Source: Spirochaetae bacterium HGW-Spirochaetae-7
GTDB lineage: Bacteria; Spirochaetota; Spirochaetia; Treponematales; UBA12059
Reading direction: 5' to 3'
DNA length: 13,767 nt
NCBI GenBank assembly: GCA_002839245.1
Contig: PGXR01000053.1
Location: forward strand, 1 to 13,767
The notes under the pieces were generated by a model. That model did not search any database and was not told where the DNA came from. It saw only the letters and a list, made by a program, of their open reading frames with translations. Below are positions 13,544-13,767 of this stretch, piece after piece (positions within the stretch are counted from its first letter, which is position 1; each line of letters opens with the position of its first letter). A program made the translations under genes and the position numbers.

Positions 13544-13767
13544 CTATTTAATCGAACCTTCCACCATGCCCTTGATGATGTACCGCTGGGCGAACAGGTA
13601 CAGGATTATTACCGGGATGATGGCTATCAGGGTCGAAGTCAGTATCAGATCCCACTGCTTGAGGTAGGCACCGGCGAATGCGGTGACCGCTATGGGGATG
13701 GTCTGTACCGCGCCGTTCGAGCCAAGGACCAGCAACGGCAACAGGTAGTCGTTCCAGATCCAGATGC
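13544..13767 (-). CDS. Carbohydrate ABC transporter permease, MalG-like (CUT1), C-terminal part
   Basis: Seventy-three residues of the C-terminus are visible; the frame stays open to the right edge, so the gene begins outside the window. The stretch starting W-N-D-Y-L-L-P-L-L is the classical end of the conserved loop and following helix of CUT1 inner-membrane permeases. I-P-I-A-V-T-A-F (about 25-32) follows, then a final helix (T-S-T-L-I-A-I-I-P-V-I-I-L-Y-L-F-A). The tail Q-R-Y-I-I-K-G-M-V-E-G-S-I-K completes the MalG-type C-terminus. CUT1 systems import di- and oligosaccharides with a binding protein and a shared ATPase. It is the first gene seen of the minus-strand operon, 21 bases before the GH4 gene; the partner permease and binding protein are expected beyond the right edge. 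Confidence 0.9.
   Translation of the reverse strand, partial: IWIWNDYLLPLLVLGSNGAVQTIPIAVTAFAGAYLKQWDLILTSTLIAIIPVIILYLFAQRYIIKGMVEGSIK

Overview
The window is GC-rich DNA, densely coded, with no RNA gene, CRISPR array or insertion sequence that I could see. It suggests a free-living, sugar-using, fermentative or facultative Gram-negative bacterium. Secreted and membrane redox proteins, a lipoylated pyruvate dehydrogenase and an ABC-sugar operon fit, for example, a spirochaete-like organism, but nothing here fixes the taxonomy and I hold that only loosely. Frequent AGG and ATA codons in an otherwise GC-rich gene set are a visible feature of the genome.

Layout. Plus strand, 1-8966: the end of an EamA-type transporter (1-483); a TrhA/hemolysin III membrane protein (543-1217); a three-gene cluster (1270-2871) of a secreted CIA30-domain protein, a membrane-anchored AhpD-fold protein lacking the second cysteine of its motif, and a four-histidine cupin closely resembling Thermotoga TM1459. 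An AT-richer gap (2872-3100) with promoter-like elements follows. Next comes a second three-gene cluster (3101-5037) of a small secreted protein, a membrane polyferredoxin of the NapH/YccM type and a membrane-anchored protein of unknown function, closed by a clear intrinsic terminator (5068-5093). Then a pyruvate dehydrogenase operon (5157-8966) runs: a PNPOx-fold flavoprotein-like gene coupled by ATGA overlap to E1 alpha, then E1 beta and E2. No E3 gene follows.

Minus strand, 13767-9109: one tight operon read right to left. It holds the C-terminus of a CUT1-type sugar ABC permease, a GH4 NAD/metal-dependent glycosidase with a GTG start, a LacI-family repressor, and an amylosucrase-type GH13 enzyme with its catalytic triad intact. 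It meets the pyruvate dehydrogenase operon tail to tail across 8967-9108, where a short coding-like tail in a third frame is unexplained.

How they fit together (inference): the right-hand operon would import an alpha-glucoside such as sucrose or an isomer and either store its glucose as alpha-glucan (amylosucrase) or hydrolyse it (GH4). The pyruvate dehydrogenase operon would feed the resulting pyruvate into acetyl-CoA. The two small left-hand clusters look like uncharacterised envelope redox or oxidative-stress modules and are the least understood part of the window. Two genes (1270 and 5157) have promoter-like hexamers so close to the start codon that their mRNAs may be leaderless.
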